A stretch of DNA of 64,000 nt. It comes from Gymnothorax reevesii. Its lineage: Eukaryota > Chordata > Actinopteri > Anguilliformes > Muraenidae. Position 1 is the stretch's first letter, and every line of letters begins with the position of its first letter. The position numbers and the translations under genes are program-made. The notes beneath the pieces were generated by a model, which was given only the letters and a program-made list of their open reading frames with translations, had not been told where the DNA came from and ran no database searches. This document shows positions 22,916 through 34,402 of this stretch, one piece after another. The stretch is taken from assembly GCA_029721435.1 (NCBI GenBank), contig CM056580.1, positions 73,619,367 to 73,683,366 of the forward strand, given 5' to 3'.

Positions 22916-25105
22916 TGTTAAGGTTTTAAGGGGAAAAACACTGGGACTACTCGGAAACTCTGGAAAACTGGGAACTGGGAAAGACAAAAAGGGAAGAGAC
23001 GCCAGGAGCAGGGATCCAAAATAAAGATTTATTAAATAACAGGAGCAGACACGGGAAAAAAAAAAAACAAAAAAAAACGGGGCACTCCGGCCAACTGAAA
23101 CACCGTGCAACAGCACTGAAGGAGGGAGAACTAAGGAATCCAAAAACTAGAACCAGAGGGGGGCAAACTCGGAACAACTCAGGAAGGGGATCTAGGGAAC
23201 ACTCGGAAAGGGGACACTAGGAAACAGGAGCCAGGGCACACTCGGAGGCAGGGTCTAGGGAACACTCGGAAGCAGGGTTTGGGGCACAAGACAAGACAGT
23301 GGGCACAGCTGGCAGGTGGCTAACTCGGAAGGCACAGCTGGCCGGGAGAAGGGTCAGGGAGAACATCAGGAGAGGGGCAGACAGGACGACAGGAACGTTG
23401 ACTCGGAAGCCGGCGAGGGCGGCCGGCACACTGGGAACTGGAGACGGCGAAGGGGACAGGCACACTGGGCTCTGGAGACGGCGAAGACGACTGACACACT
23501 GGGCACTGGAGACGATGAAGGCCAGTGACACACTGGGCACTGGAGACGATGAAGGCCACTGACACACTGGCCACAGGACAGGTGGCACACAAGGCTCTGG
23601 AGACGGCGAAGGAGACTGGCACACTGGGCTCTGGAGACGGCGAAGGAGACTGGCACACTGGGCACTGAAGACGATGAAGGCCACTGACACACGGGCACTG
23701 GAGACGATGAAGGCCACTGACACACTGGGCACTGGAGACGATGAAGGCCACTGACACACTGGGCACTGGAGACGATGAAGGCCACTGACACACTGGGCAC
23801 TGGAGACGATGAAGGCCACTGACACACTGGGCACTGGAGACGATGAAGGCCACTGACACACTGGGCACTGGAGACGATGAAGGCCACTGACACACTGGGC
23901 ACTGGAGACGATGAAGGCCACTGACACACTGGGCACTGGAGACGATGAAGGCCACTGACACACTGGGCACTGGAGGCGATGAAGGCCACTGACACTGGCC
24001 ACAGGACAGGTAGCACACTGGGCTCTGGAGACGGCGAAGGAGACTGGCACACTGGGCACAGGAGAGGTGGCACACAGGGCTCTGGAGACGGCGAAGGGGG
24101 CTGGCACACTGGGCACAGGACAGGTGGCACAAAGGGCTCTGGAGACGGCGACGGGGGCTGGCACACTGGGCACAGGACAGGTGGCACAAAGGGCTCTGGA
24201 GACGGCGAAGGGATCTGACACACTGGGCACTGGACAGGTGGCACACAGGGCTGAGCAGCAGGAATGGTAGGCTGGGCTGGGAAAGCAGCTGAAGAACACA
24301 CAGAAGAGATGAGGGGACCAGAGGGAAAGTACACAGGGCAGGGAGTGATGTGAAGCAGGCGGGAGCGAAGTCAGATCTGAACTGGCTTGCTTCAGGCTGA
24401 CAGATATAGGCAGGGGGCATGGGCAGACACAGGTGCAGGAACTTAATATAATTAACAGGGGGTGGAACATAAGGGAAACCTAATTACATGAAACAGTTAA
24501 ACATTAACACACAGACAAGGATCACAAGACAATCCCAAAGACGGGATAAATAAACTAAATAAAAAGACTCCTAAGTGCACAGAATAAGAGCCAGAATAGA
24601 CAATGAGAATGCAGAGGTTCTGCAAGAAAACTTAGCAAAGCCAGTGAATAGAAAAGCAAGGGGCGGAGACTAGAACAGAGCGACTGCTGAGAGATCATTA
24701 GTCAATTAGTAAGTGCAGCTATACAATCCCGGGTGCTCGTTAGTATGTTAGTCTAATTTACAATGTTAGTTTGGTTAGTAAATTATAGAAAATAACTAAC
24801 TGTTAGTAGGGGTTAGTAATATTAAACATCAAGGGGAAATTAGTAAACGAGAAAGGAAGGAAGGCTGAAACACAGAATCCATTAAATCACCCGAAACAGT
24901 GTCACAATCAATTAAGACAGAAACTGCTACAAACAATGACGCGACCGGTGAGAAAGCAAAGACAGTACATGGGTAAAACGTGGACTGGACAAACACGGGA
25001 GAGGAATAAAATGTGAACACTGAGACATGGACTAAAAACTGACTTCACCAAAATAATAAAAACCTAAAATAGACTAACCAGACACACAGACCACGGAACA
25101 CAACA
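22916..25105 (-). mobile_element. LTR-like element A (2.19 kb) with minisatellite, TSD CACGC
   Basis: It starts TGTTAAGG and ends GGAACACAACA, flanked by the same 5-mer CACGC at 22911-22915 and 25106-25110. TG...CA termini plus a 5-bp duplication indicate an LTR retrotransposon product. On the minus strand a poly(A) signal (ATTTAATAAATC, complement of about 23025-23036) lies near one end, as expected of the R region. No internal coding domain is seen, so it looks like a solo or non-autonomous LTR enlarged by the 34-bp minisatellite. It shares a TTAGT-rich segment (about 24660-24930) with the copy at 32262-35625. Confidence 0.75.
23400..24240. repeat. 34-bp minisatellite with a 57-bp variant
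   Basis: A tandem array whose unit includes CACTGGAGACGATGAAGGCC and CACTGACACACTGGG, with period 34 bp and about eleven to thirteen near-identical copies in the centre (about 23504-23990). It is flanked by a related GGCTCTGGAGACGGCGAAGG unit with period 57 (about 24079, 24136, 24193). Because 34 is not a multiple of three and the unit lacks stops, all three minus-strand frames stay open for 320-420 codons. These are not genes. It is not a CRISPR array: there are no unique spacers. Confidence 0.95.
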
Positions 25106-25114
25106 CACGCACAC

Positions 25115-25417
25115 TCATCTACTTGTCCATTCGCCCACTTGCTTCACTGTCCAACCAGCCAGCAAGTTGTTTGTGCTAGCAGGTGTAGCAGCTAACGATA
25201 CCTCAACATCTGCTGCGTCAGAGGAGCACTCGGCCTCAACTTCACATTGTTCTTCTGGGGGGTCACTGCGTTGTTTTGGTAGTGAGAGTGGGCCCACTGT
25301 GCGAGCTGCCCCAGCATCATCTTTCGGTGCCTCTTCATTTCTGAGTGCCACATTTTTGGATGTGAACCCAAAGTATACGAGTGATACACTCTGGTTTAGT
25401 TTTCGTTTGCTCGTCAT
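25115..25417 (-). pseudogene. Possible hAT-type transposase N-terminal remnant
   Basis: This 100-codon minus-strand frame starts MTSKRKLNQSVSLVYFGFTS and continues with an acidic, Ser/Ala-rich stretch. Opening with basic residues then a short YFGF-type segment is seen at the N-termini of ZMYM/hAT-like transposases, where it precedes a zinc finger. It stops about ten bases before the LTR-like insertion at 25105, and no catalytic domain follows on the other side, so if real it is only a broken first piece. I have no strong motif; it may also be a chance frame in a GC-richer stretch. Confidence 0.3.
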
Positions 25418-25419
25418 TT

Positions 25420-26610
25420 TTATTACGACTTCTCAACGTTATGTCTTTCTTCTGTTTGGCACGCATGGCAAATTTGCATACGTGTACAGGACTGGCTGAC
25501 TCCACTTGGGGAAAAAATAGAACATATTTGTGAATAAATGCTTTGAATTCTGAATACTGGACATGGTGAGCTTAAAAACATTTTAGAGACCATTAGGGAC
25601 AATATAATATTCTATTTTTTATTTCTTAAGACAAAATTTGAGAAATTTCAAATTTTGCTTTTGAGGCTTTCAGAGGGTCTCGTGGGTTAATTGGGGGGGT
25701 TCGGATCCCCCAGTATTTCGCACACTTGCTCCAGCGACCTCCAGGCTTGAAGAGGTTGAAAGGCTGAATCCAAAACTCCACCTTCTGGACTTGCAGACTG
25801 AGCCTCACGGACTTCAGGCGTAATATGACATCTTCTCCATCATCACGTAAAGTCTGCAAGAGCGGGAGTCTGCAGCATAATAAAATGAGCTGATAGACAG
25901 GCTTCGAGTCTGTTTCACTCATTTCCATGCAAATGCATATTGATTACCTCTGTAGCCTGTATTTCTGTATGATGATGTTGAATTTTATGTCTGGCCTACG
26001 TTATTCAAGTAAAGTTTTAATTTTATGAATTTCTCATTAGTTTATGTGGTTTTGTGCGTGTGTGAATGTGCTTTTCTTCTGTCAGCAATTTGAAAAAAAA
26101 GACATCACGTCCGTATTGCAATGTATTATGGGTAATTACACTAGTGAAGTCTGCTGAAGTCTGCACCCCAAGCGAACTCTCTGGAAGTCCGCAGAAAGTC
26201 CGCTTGAGGCCCCTTGTGGACTGGATCAGTTGTGGATTTGGACAGCCCTCAGCAGTCCCAGACTTCCCGTGAACGCGCCCGCAAAGTCCGCGAGTCAGCT
26301 AGTACGGAGAAGCGTGGATATTTGGATTCAGCCAAATTCTTGAAGCCATAAACTTCAAGCGGCATCACTTTTCCTGTTTAGTCACCTGTCTCCTCCCCTC
26401 GAAGCTTGGGGTGCGTTCGAGCGCGTCTGCAAGTAAGCCGGCTACGCAAGATTCCCGAAAAATTACGCAAGAATCTTGCCGAAGTTGCACGAGAAGCCCT
26501 CCAAACCCTGCGATAGCTGCAGGATCTTGCAGGTTGAATCTGTCCCTTTCTTAGCTCAGTATACCTCTGCGATTCATCCACAGACTTGCATATAGAGAAC
26601 TGGAAATCGA
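25420..26610. other. Intergenic, GC-richer, nothing firmly recognised
   Basis: Contains a short inverted repeat (GGGGGTTCGGATCCCCC at about 25694-25710). Several phrases rich in AAGTCTGC or AAGTCCGC occur in both orientations (25790-25880 and 26145-26290), suggesting an old fold-back repeat that I could not delimit. No gene seen. Confidence 0.4.
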
Positions 26611-26618
26611 CGTGTAAT

Positions 26619-28078
26619 CACTGATCTATATAGAATAACTGAATTGCTGACGTGATGGAGAACTGCGTTGGGAGGTTGAAGCAAGCGGAAGTGGTCGAGC
26701 GGCCATCTTACTATGCCCGGTAGTAAGCAACCGTTATATAGTATTCTATGGCAGAGCGCGCTGATGTGCAGCCTTGCAGTGCGGAGCAACATTTTTGGGG
26801 GGATGTGGCGAGACAACACACTGGCTGTAGTGAAGAAGGATACACATGAATGAATTTCAACCAATATATTGCTTATTATAAGCCACTGGCGATCTACCTT
26901 AACGGCAGATAATATGTCAATGTTAGCCCAGCTAACGGTTATTATTGGAACAATTCAAATTAATGTTCGCTAACGTGATCCATCAGGTTAGCCTAAAGCT
27001 ACCTAGATTACTGAACTGAAGTTAATTCAATCAATCAATGTCACATGGCATAAATTAGATAATCCAGTAAAACTGCTGTGTTACGCTGTCTATAATATTA
27101 AACCAGACTAACCAGACAACAAAACCAGGTGTTGACTGGTCTAATCATTATGGCAAATTTATACCAGCACTAAAAAAGGCTAATGTTCCACTGACACTCA
27201 ATCGCCGTTGACGGACAAATTTAATTCTGCTAGGTTATCAATGAGGATGTAACGTTAAAGCTACTTGAATAGATAATGTGATTCACACTTGACAATGAAT
27301 GGCAGGCAGTTTTACATACATCTGCACAACGCACAACGCACAACTCGCTTCACTTCTCATATGAGCGCTGATTTAGCGACCTTGATTAGTTTACATTGCG
27401 TTCTCTTCAGCGAATCCACTTTCACTTCATAGGAATATTAGCCGAGCTTCATGGCAGCCTCTGAGTGAAGACAGCGCAAGAGAAAACTCAATACAAGACA
27501 TCTGTTGGAACTTACATGAGTTATGCATGATTGAATCTCACACCCAGAGTTTCTAAAATAAAGACAACGGTTGACAAGATGCGAGCTTACGGCTACTTTA
27601 TTTTTTCATGAGGTTTTTAAATCACCCCACACAGAATAATAATACATGTGGGATAGACGTCTTGTCTTCTTCAGTCTCAATGACTTTTGACTTCAGTTTC
27701 GTTGTACCACTGCCCCACTCAGGCGAGATGTTGAAAAATCCGAATAGATTTCCTATGGAAAGCACTCATTGGTCGTACTGTCAAATTTTGCTATTATCCA
27801 TTGTAAATGTTAAAGGCCCACACAACTGCCGTCTACTGTAGTTCAATCTGCGGCCCTTGAGGCATTTTTCGTACAGTCAGGTTGATCTGAGGAGGAAACA
27901 TAAAATACTGCCTCCGTGTCTGTGAAAATATATCTTCTCAATGAATTATATCGTTGGCTTCAACGTGTTCAATGTGAGTAATGTTCTGAGGGATTATAGT
28001 TGGACATACCAAATGGCGGCACGGTTACTTCAAAATTATGACGTCATCAGCAATCCAGTTCTTATATATAGATCAGCG
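26619..28078. mobile_element. 1.46-kb hAT-like TIR element
   Basis: The left arm begins CACTGATCTATATAGAATAA and continues CTGAATTGCTGACGT. The right arm is its complement (ACGTCATCAGCAATCCAGTT, then CTTATATATAGATCAGCG). The flanking 8-mers CGTGTAAT (26611-26618) and CGTGTAAC (28079-28086) agree at 7 of 8 positions, pointing to the hAT superfamily. Both arms also carry a GCCATCTT or GCCGCCAT phrase further in. No transposase frame is present, so it is non-autonomous. Confidence 0.82.
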
Positions 28079-28169
28079 CGTGTAACACGGCTACCATTGT
28101 GTGACGTCACTCTCCTGCGCCGTTTGGGACAGCCAATTGAAATTGAATTATGGAACAATTTTTGGACAC

Positions 28170-28540
28170 GAAAACGAAAAAGCAATGTCCTGTTTGTTTT
28201 CTTTTTAGTTGTGTCATGAAATGTGCAACCTAAAAAAGAAAATGAAAATGAAGTTTGGACGATTTATTAATTTTATTTATGCGTCAAATAATGCAGCCAT
28301 AACCTTGAAATGAAAAAGCATTTCTGCTAATGCATTTTAATTTTCAAATTTGACATTTCAAATTGAATTTTGGTGGCTATTTGCGGGGGCATCTTTTGAA
28401 AATTAAATCTTAAACGTCCTTTCTTTTTCATTTTAATTAAGTCACAGAATGAGCAGTCTTGAAGAAGAAAATGAAAATGCAGTTTGGATTATTTCTTATT
28501 CACTTTATTTGAGTCAAAAAAAATGCAGCTATATCCTGCT
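28170..28540. repeat. Two-copy tandem duplication, about 229 bp period
   Basis: GAAAATGAAAATGAAGTTTG near 28238 recurs as GAAAATGAAAATGCAGTTTG near 28467, each followed by GA, a TTATT stretch, a GCGTCAAA or GAGTCAAA segment and TGCAGCCATAACC or TGCAGCTATATCC. The copies are diverged. The second one is partial. Confidence 0.7.
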
Positions 28541-28544
28541 TTCA

Positions 28545-30990
28545 TTTTATACCTAACATTTACATGCAGATTACTTGGTGAAAAAAGAATATATGGCTTA
28601 TCGTTTTCAATAACAGAGATTATGTACTTTATCTGGCAATGTTGGTTTATAATGGGTTTCCTTTACAAACATTTCGTATTTACTCAAGTCAAATTTGCAA
28701 ACATAGGAGAAATCAGAAAGGGGGGCAAATACTTCTACACAGCATTCCACCAATACATTCTCAAAAAGGAAAAACGGCATATAGTCGCAAGTACCTAAAT
28801 TTATAAATCAGTGGCTAATCTGCACGCAATTTTTATTTATCACGATTAACTTGGAATGTTTTCCTATATGCACAATCTAATTAATTTTATAAATGTTTTC
28901 TGAGGTCATATTTGTTAATAAAAATGGAAAATTTGTGAAGAAAGTGGGATACACGTCATTTCTGTGCCTGTGCCTGATTTATAAATGGAGCTCTTTTTAG
29001 AATGTAGAAACTTCCCAGCAAAGGTCTTTTTTTTTCTTAAGGAAAATATTATTGGTAACAATAGTTGGCAATCATGGCTTTATCTAAGACCTGGTTATTT
29101 GCTTCCTCCAGCCTATGAGTTTCCAAAAAGATTGGAAAGTGTTCGTCTGTGACAGTAATGTGTGGGCTTCTAGTCCAGAGGCAATCTTTGAGAACTTTCA
29201 CTACTGCACTGTCAACCCAAGAGTTCACTCTGACTATGAGGGAAATCCCCACATCAACATCAAGAGAATATCAGCTAGGTCTTCTCTGCCTGGAACGCAG
29301 TCAGAGGTTGACACATTCACTTCACTTCTTTAGAAAAATTAGTTTTAAGTTATTCTATTGTTTGTTGTATGCAAGCATGCAGAAGTCTCTGGATGGTCTA
29401 ATGTAATCAAATGAAAAAAGATTAGACTAGAAAATGCTACCTCAGGGAGCATGTCCTGAAAGCTCTTTGGCACAGTGATTCATGCGTGATTCACAGAATG
29501 TTTGTGCTAGAGTTCCTAGTTGTCAGTCATGCATACAAAAAATGTGTGTTGTTGTGACGCACTGTGGGGCCTGGTCCCTTCTCTTGCCAGTAAAACCACC
29601 CGCAAAGCTTCAGAGAGGCAGATGGCTTTTGTCCCAAGCCACCATTTTAAATTTTAGTTGTGATAATCAGGGAACATACCATGGCATGTACCTTTTTAAT
29701 TATAAAAATCATATAAGCCAATAGCTTATTTGAATTCCTTATTATTTAATAAATGGTAGGTTTTAGTGAACGTGTCCATCACTTCATCAAGTAGGTGCCT
29801 ATTTATTTTTTGATTTATGCAGTGAAAATTCTCCATTTTCATGTTATCATTTCTAATGTAGCACATTGTGAATACAAAACTTTAATTTTAGATGACCTGC
29901 TTGGGTATTGCAGACTGTCTATTAAGGAATACCAAATAGGATTTGTCAGCTGTGGCTTGTCAGCACAACATTCAAAATTAGCCCCTCCCCCTAGCTCAAC
30001 GACTCCAGAGGTGCTACATTGTGGTGCAGCGCTATTACTGACGCTTACACCCTGCACGCTGTCATTGGCTGGGGACTACATACTTACTGCTCAAAGAATG
30101 ACACCTGGAAACAAGAAAAATAAGAAAATGCAGGCAGATGGCAGAGCCACACACTTCTAGTGGGTCATAAGTGAAGATTGAGAGGGATTAGTTTTGTATG
30201 AGATAAAATATTGTTTGTTAGGAAAATCCTACTCTGTATACCTTTAAACGATAAATAATCCCTCAAATTATGAAATAATGGCATTAATAAAAGGTAACAA
30301 CTGATTACTTTTATGGAATTGCTGTACTGTCTGGGACTTAACATAAAGTGGTCCCCCAGGACATATTTGCGAACCACTGCTACGGGGGCTCAGTGACGAA
30401 GCCTTAATACTTGACGCAGCTGCTGAATCCACGTCACTGATGCGGCTAAAAGGTCAAAATGGAAATGCACCCAGGTCATTCTTGACACGCTGATGACAGG
30501 GGCACACAGAACTTCTGTACATTCAGCACAGGGTTATGTGCAGTGACGTCATGTCTGAAACCAGAGCTGAAAGTCTCTACCCACTTCCGTGGTTATCTGC
30601 GCTGCACTGCAAATTTCTTTTTTAGTCATAAGAATGTATCTCAAAAGGGGAAATAAAACCACTACCAGAGTTCCACCTTTGCCCATGCTGTGACATACCC
30701 ATCTGCCTCCGACATGCTTAGATCCCACCCAGATATCAGCTTCTTTCAGCTTCCTTAATTGTATGAACTCCCATCCCGTTACAACTACATACATTTTTGA
30801 TATCTTTTTTCCCCTCTGCAAAGCGGTTTACTGCAGAGCCACAGTAATGTGCTGAATTGTAAAAAAAAAGCCCTGTGGGATTGTGCCGCATGCTGCTGTT
30901 ATTGAGTGTGAGGTGCTGAAGAAATGACACAATCAGTTCACTTGTATGGGCACTAACATCCCAAATCATGAGTATCCTCTGGTGTACCAA
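28545..30990. other. Intergenic, nothing firmly recognised
   Basis: AT-rich with short unassigned open frames. A phrase near 30349-30380 (GTGGTCCCCCAGGACA, then GCGAACCACTGC) resembles one terminus of a hAT MITE, but I could not find its partner. Confidence 0.45.
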
Positions 30991-31189
30991 CTGCCCTGAT
31001 TTGGTGTCTTCCAGAATAAGCCCACAATACTTGGCATAAGGTGCTGAGGGAAGAATTCACATTCGGGCACGAGAAGCACAATAAGAGCTTGTCTAAATTT
31101 TGCAATAGTAAATTAGTTAAAACCATTTACAAATTATTAAACATACATTGTATAATTAAAAAATAAACCACGTTTTAACCTCTATTTTT

Positions 31190-31945
31190 CAAATGCTGTT
31201 TTTTGGTCTTTTTTGTGGTTTGGGATTGTCTTGCGGCAAAATGTAGGGATGTCCCTGGAACAAACAATGTTCACATAGCAGCATATGATGCTCTGAAATT
31301 TGTGCCTATCCTTCTGCATTAATCATGCCTTTGCAGATATGTAAATCACCAATGCCATGAGCACTGACTGACCCCCATGCCATAAGAGACACTAGATTTA
31401 GGACCTGATGCTGATAACAGCCTCAGTTATCCCTGTCATTTTTAGTTTGAAGAATACGGCAGTTTTTTCCACCCTAAAACCACAAGAAGTGTTTGATTGT
31501 TGGATCATTAAACACGCTGAGCCCAAAGAAATTGGCGGCACTTTTACACAGTGTTGATGTATGGCTTCAGCCTTGAAAAGTAAAGCTTATACTGCACCTG
31601 TGGATGTACCAATCATGGTGTGGTCTGACAAAGGCTTTATAAACTATTTTCTATTCTATGTCATGGTATCCATTAAGTCACATGATAGTTCTTAAGACTG
31701 TGAAGTCTGAGGAATCGATGTTGCAAGCATTCTGAAGTGTTTTTTGGCCATGCACTTCAGGCATCATCATTTGAGTGGATACATTCCATCTTTGAATTGT
31801 AAAATGCCGAGCACTGGGTGAAATGCCAAAAAAAAATCTTTGGGAAATGCTGTTTTCCAAGTGACGGATAATACAGACTTACTCATCTATTTTTGACCAC
31901 TTAAAATGCAGTTTTATTTTTGGAGCAAATTTCCTCCCAAACTAA
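31190..31945. mobile_element. Diverged non-autonomous Tc1-like repeat
   Basis: Contains TTAATCATGCCTTTGCAGAT then ATGTAAATCACCAATGCCAT and GAGCACTGACTGACCCCCAT, a string of phrases found in a common fish Tc1-type non-autonomous element, here strongly diverged. There is no coding capacity. The ends are not defined. Confidence 0.4.
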
Positions 31946-32527
31946 AGCGCTTACTGTTCATGAACCATTTTGACTACAGGCATAATCATGGTCTCATTTG
32001 AAAGGTGACACAGAGTAGATTGAACATAAATTGTCAGAATAGTTGAGATTATTATCCAAATTGAGTAACAACAGTGGAAATATACGTTTTTCTCTGGCAG
32101 AAAAAGATTGTTTTTTTTCCCACTCCTGTAGCACTGTGACCAAGCCTCATCTGAAAAATAATACAGCTTCATTGACAAAATCTCCCCCTTGTCAAAAACC
32201 ACTGAAACAATTCCTCCTCATAAAAATTTATCCCCTGGCTACCATACGCAGCCGTCTTTAGTGTGAAGTATCGTTCAGGAACTACTCACGAGAGACAGCA
32301 ATCCAAAAAATGTATGCCTTTATTTGAGTCCGAGTCAAAGCCAGAAAACACAGGAATTGCCAAGCCACAATACGAAATCCAAAAACGGTATCGACTAGAC
32401 AGGCAGGGGTCAGAACCAGTAAGACAGATGAGCAGAGGTAAAAAAAACGATAGGCAAAAAGTCGTAGTCGATGAGCAAAGCCAATGGTCATACACAGGGC
32501 ATCCAAACACAGAACTCGTGGTCATAC

Positions 32528-33039
32528 TGTGATGTGAACATAGGCCACTAGATGGCAGTATTCACCTTTTTTTATTCAGCCCAGACTGGAGCTAGGTTTA
32601 GACATGCCCTGGGCATGTCTGGGGAAAGTCCCAGAAAATAAAAAAAAGAGGTCTAAATGTGGGTGGGGTCTGCAAAAGAGTATATAACGAGTAGAATTGA
32701 GACAGTAAAGGAGTAGGAGAAATTGCAAGGAGAAGGATACTTGTGACCAGACCTGTCATTCTGTTCAAGACCTGTGAAGCTTTTAGTGGATTTTTGCCTG
32801 TGTTAGAGTTTTTCCCTCACCCAGGACATCACCAAGCAACCTACAAAAGGGACTTTAAATATTTTCTGGTTTTTGGAAACCAGTCTTGGTCATTAGTTGT
32901 AGATATTAGATTAGTCATTATTGTTAGTTGTTGTCTTAGTTAATTAAATGTGTATAAGTTTTAAAAACTGTGTCTGTCATCCCTTGCTGTTGCAGTTGCT
33001 GTAGTGTTGTAAATGTAATAACAAATTGGGGCCATAACA
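32528..33039 (+). mobile_element. 512-bp solo LTR, TSD ATAC
   Basis: It begins TGTGATGTGAACATAGG and ends GGGGCCATAACA (TG...CA), flanked by ATAC on both sides (32524-32527, 33040-33043). A TATA box (GAGTATATAACG) lies near 32678, at the usual place for an LTR promoter, and AATTAAA near 32941 may serve as poly(A) signal. No second LTR or internal coding region adjoins it, so it is a solo LTR left by recombination between two LTRs. Confidence 0.8.
32678..32685 (+). promoter_or_regulatory. TATA box of the 512-bp solo LTR
   Basis: TATATAAC within AGAGTATATAACGAG, about 150 bp from the LTR start, followed by the presumed transcribed R-U5 part. Confidence 0.55.
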
Positions 33040-33302
33040 ATACAAAAATAGGTCAAAATCCAGAAAGACAAAAACAGCACAAAGGGCAATGGCAAGAAAC
33101 AAGTTCGGACTATCCAGTAGAAGAGAAAGAATAATCAAAGGCGTACAAGGAGCTTGGTACAATGAAATATTGTAAACCAATAGTAGGGGTTTTCTGCAAT
33201 CTGATTGGTTAATTACCCTTGTCGAATAGTGTTCGACATCCCTGAAATGACAGGACCTTTTCACCTGCTCATGAATACATTAGCATGCAGAAGTATATAA
33301 TC

Positions 33303-33468
33303 CAGGGGTCAGAAAGTAAAAATCCTACCATGTTTTCATTCCAACCGTAAACTCCCGTCAGCAGATTTGACTTGTTAGTTTTACCACCCAGCTGAAGAAT
33401 AGTGTCAGCTGCCAGGTCTTTTGTGGCTGGAACAATATCCTGGGATGGACTTTTACTTTCTGAACCTG
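33303..33468. mobile_element. 166-bp MITE with inverted termini
   Basis: It begins CAGGGGTCAGAAAGTAAAAA and ends with the complement TTTTACTTTCTGAACCTG. CAGGGGTC-type termini suggest hAT, but the 8-bp flanks do not match, so the assignment is tentative. Confidence 0.7.
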
Positions 33469-33634
33469 GATTACACACCTCTGTTCGCATGAAAAAATGG
33501 ACATACTGTCGCTCATTCAGCCCATCAGTTCAACTTGACAGGTTGCGGAATTCTAGCGCATGACTCGATGACCTAATTGTGACGGATCACGTCGCCATAC
33601 GAAAGAGTCCGTTCAAAAAACGTTTCTTTCTCGC

Positions 33635-33863
33635 TTATGGTTTACAATATCGATAAATAGTTACGTTTGTGAAATTTATGGTTTACAATATCGATAAATA
33701 GTTACGTTTGTGAAATTTCCTGGGATGCATTGGAATTCAACGCCCGCAAATTTTAATGTTTAAAACCTCCGACTAACATCGTCGGTTTTAAACTAAACTT
33801 GCGGGCGTTGAATTCCAATGAATCCCGGAAATTTCAAAAGTAACTATTTATCTTCATATTGAT
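33635..33863. repeat. Fold-back element: 41-bp direct duplication plus long hairpin
   Basis: TTATGGTTTACAATATCGAT, AAATAGTTACGTTTGTGAAA repeats directly with a 41-bp period (33635 and 33676). The second copy begins the left arm of a long hairpin. Left arm 33691-33774 and right arm 33781-33863 are near-perfect complements over TTGGAATTCAACGCCCGCAA and its surroundings, closing on CCGAC, a loop of about 6-7 nt, and GTCGG. The inner about 45 bp on each side pairs with few mismatches. No coding potential. Confidence 0.85.
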
Positions 33864-34402
33864 CAACGTTCTGACAAGAGCTGTGAGTGAAAAGACTGCT
33901 AATATACACACAGGAAAGGTCTCATGCTACACAGAGATCAGCTGTGGGGAATGAGGCTAATTGCATCGGGAGAATCACATGAGGGAAACCCTAACCACGA
34001 AAACTGGCGAGAGACAAAATACGAACGGGAATCACTCAGACAGCCTATGACATTTAAACAGCTCCGGTCCAGGAGTTCTACGTGCACAGATAACAAGAGC
34101 AGGAAAGTAATTAAGCTTGTGCGAGAGATTCTCGCTGAAACTTAGGGAGAGGACGGCGGAAAGCAAAGAGCGGAGAATAGAACAGGGCGATTGCGGAGAG
34201 GTAATTAGTCTATTAGTTGTGGTGCAGCTTTACAACTTAAACTAGAGTGCTCATTAGTAATTAATAATCGAATATATATATATACATGGTTAGTTGTGTT
34301 AGTTGACTATAATACAAAATACAAATGTTAGTCTTGTTAGTAATCAGAACAGAAGGGTGAAGGGAGAAAACGAGATACGAAGGAATGTTTTAAACACCAC
34401 AG

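Noticed and set aside
23500..24000. Regular repeat array considered as CRISPR
   Set aside because: No unique spacers, 34-bp head-to-tail units, and a vertebrate context.
23217..24470. Long open frames of 417, 366 and 322 codons on the minus strand
   Set aside because: They are three frames through the same 34-bp minisatellite; sequence is a repeated 34-residue pattern with no domain.
25115..25417. 100-codon minus frame as a host gene
   Set aside because: No conserved domain and it ends at an LTR-like insertion; kept only as a low-confidence transposase remnant.
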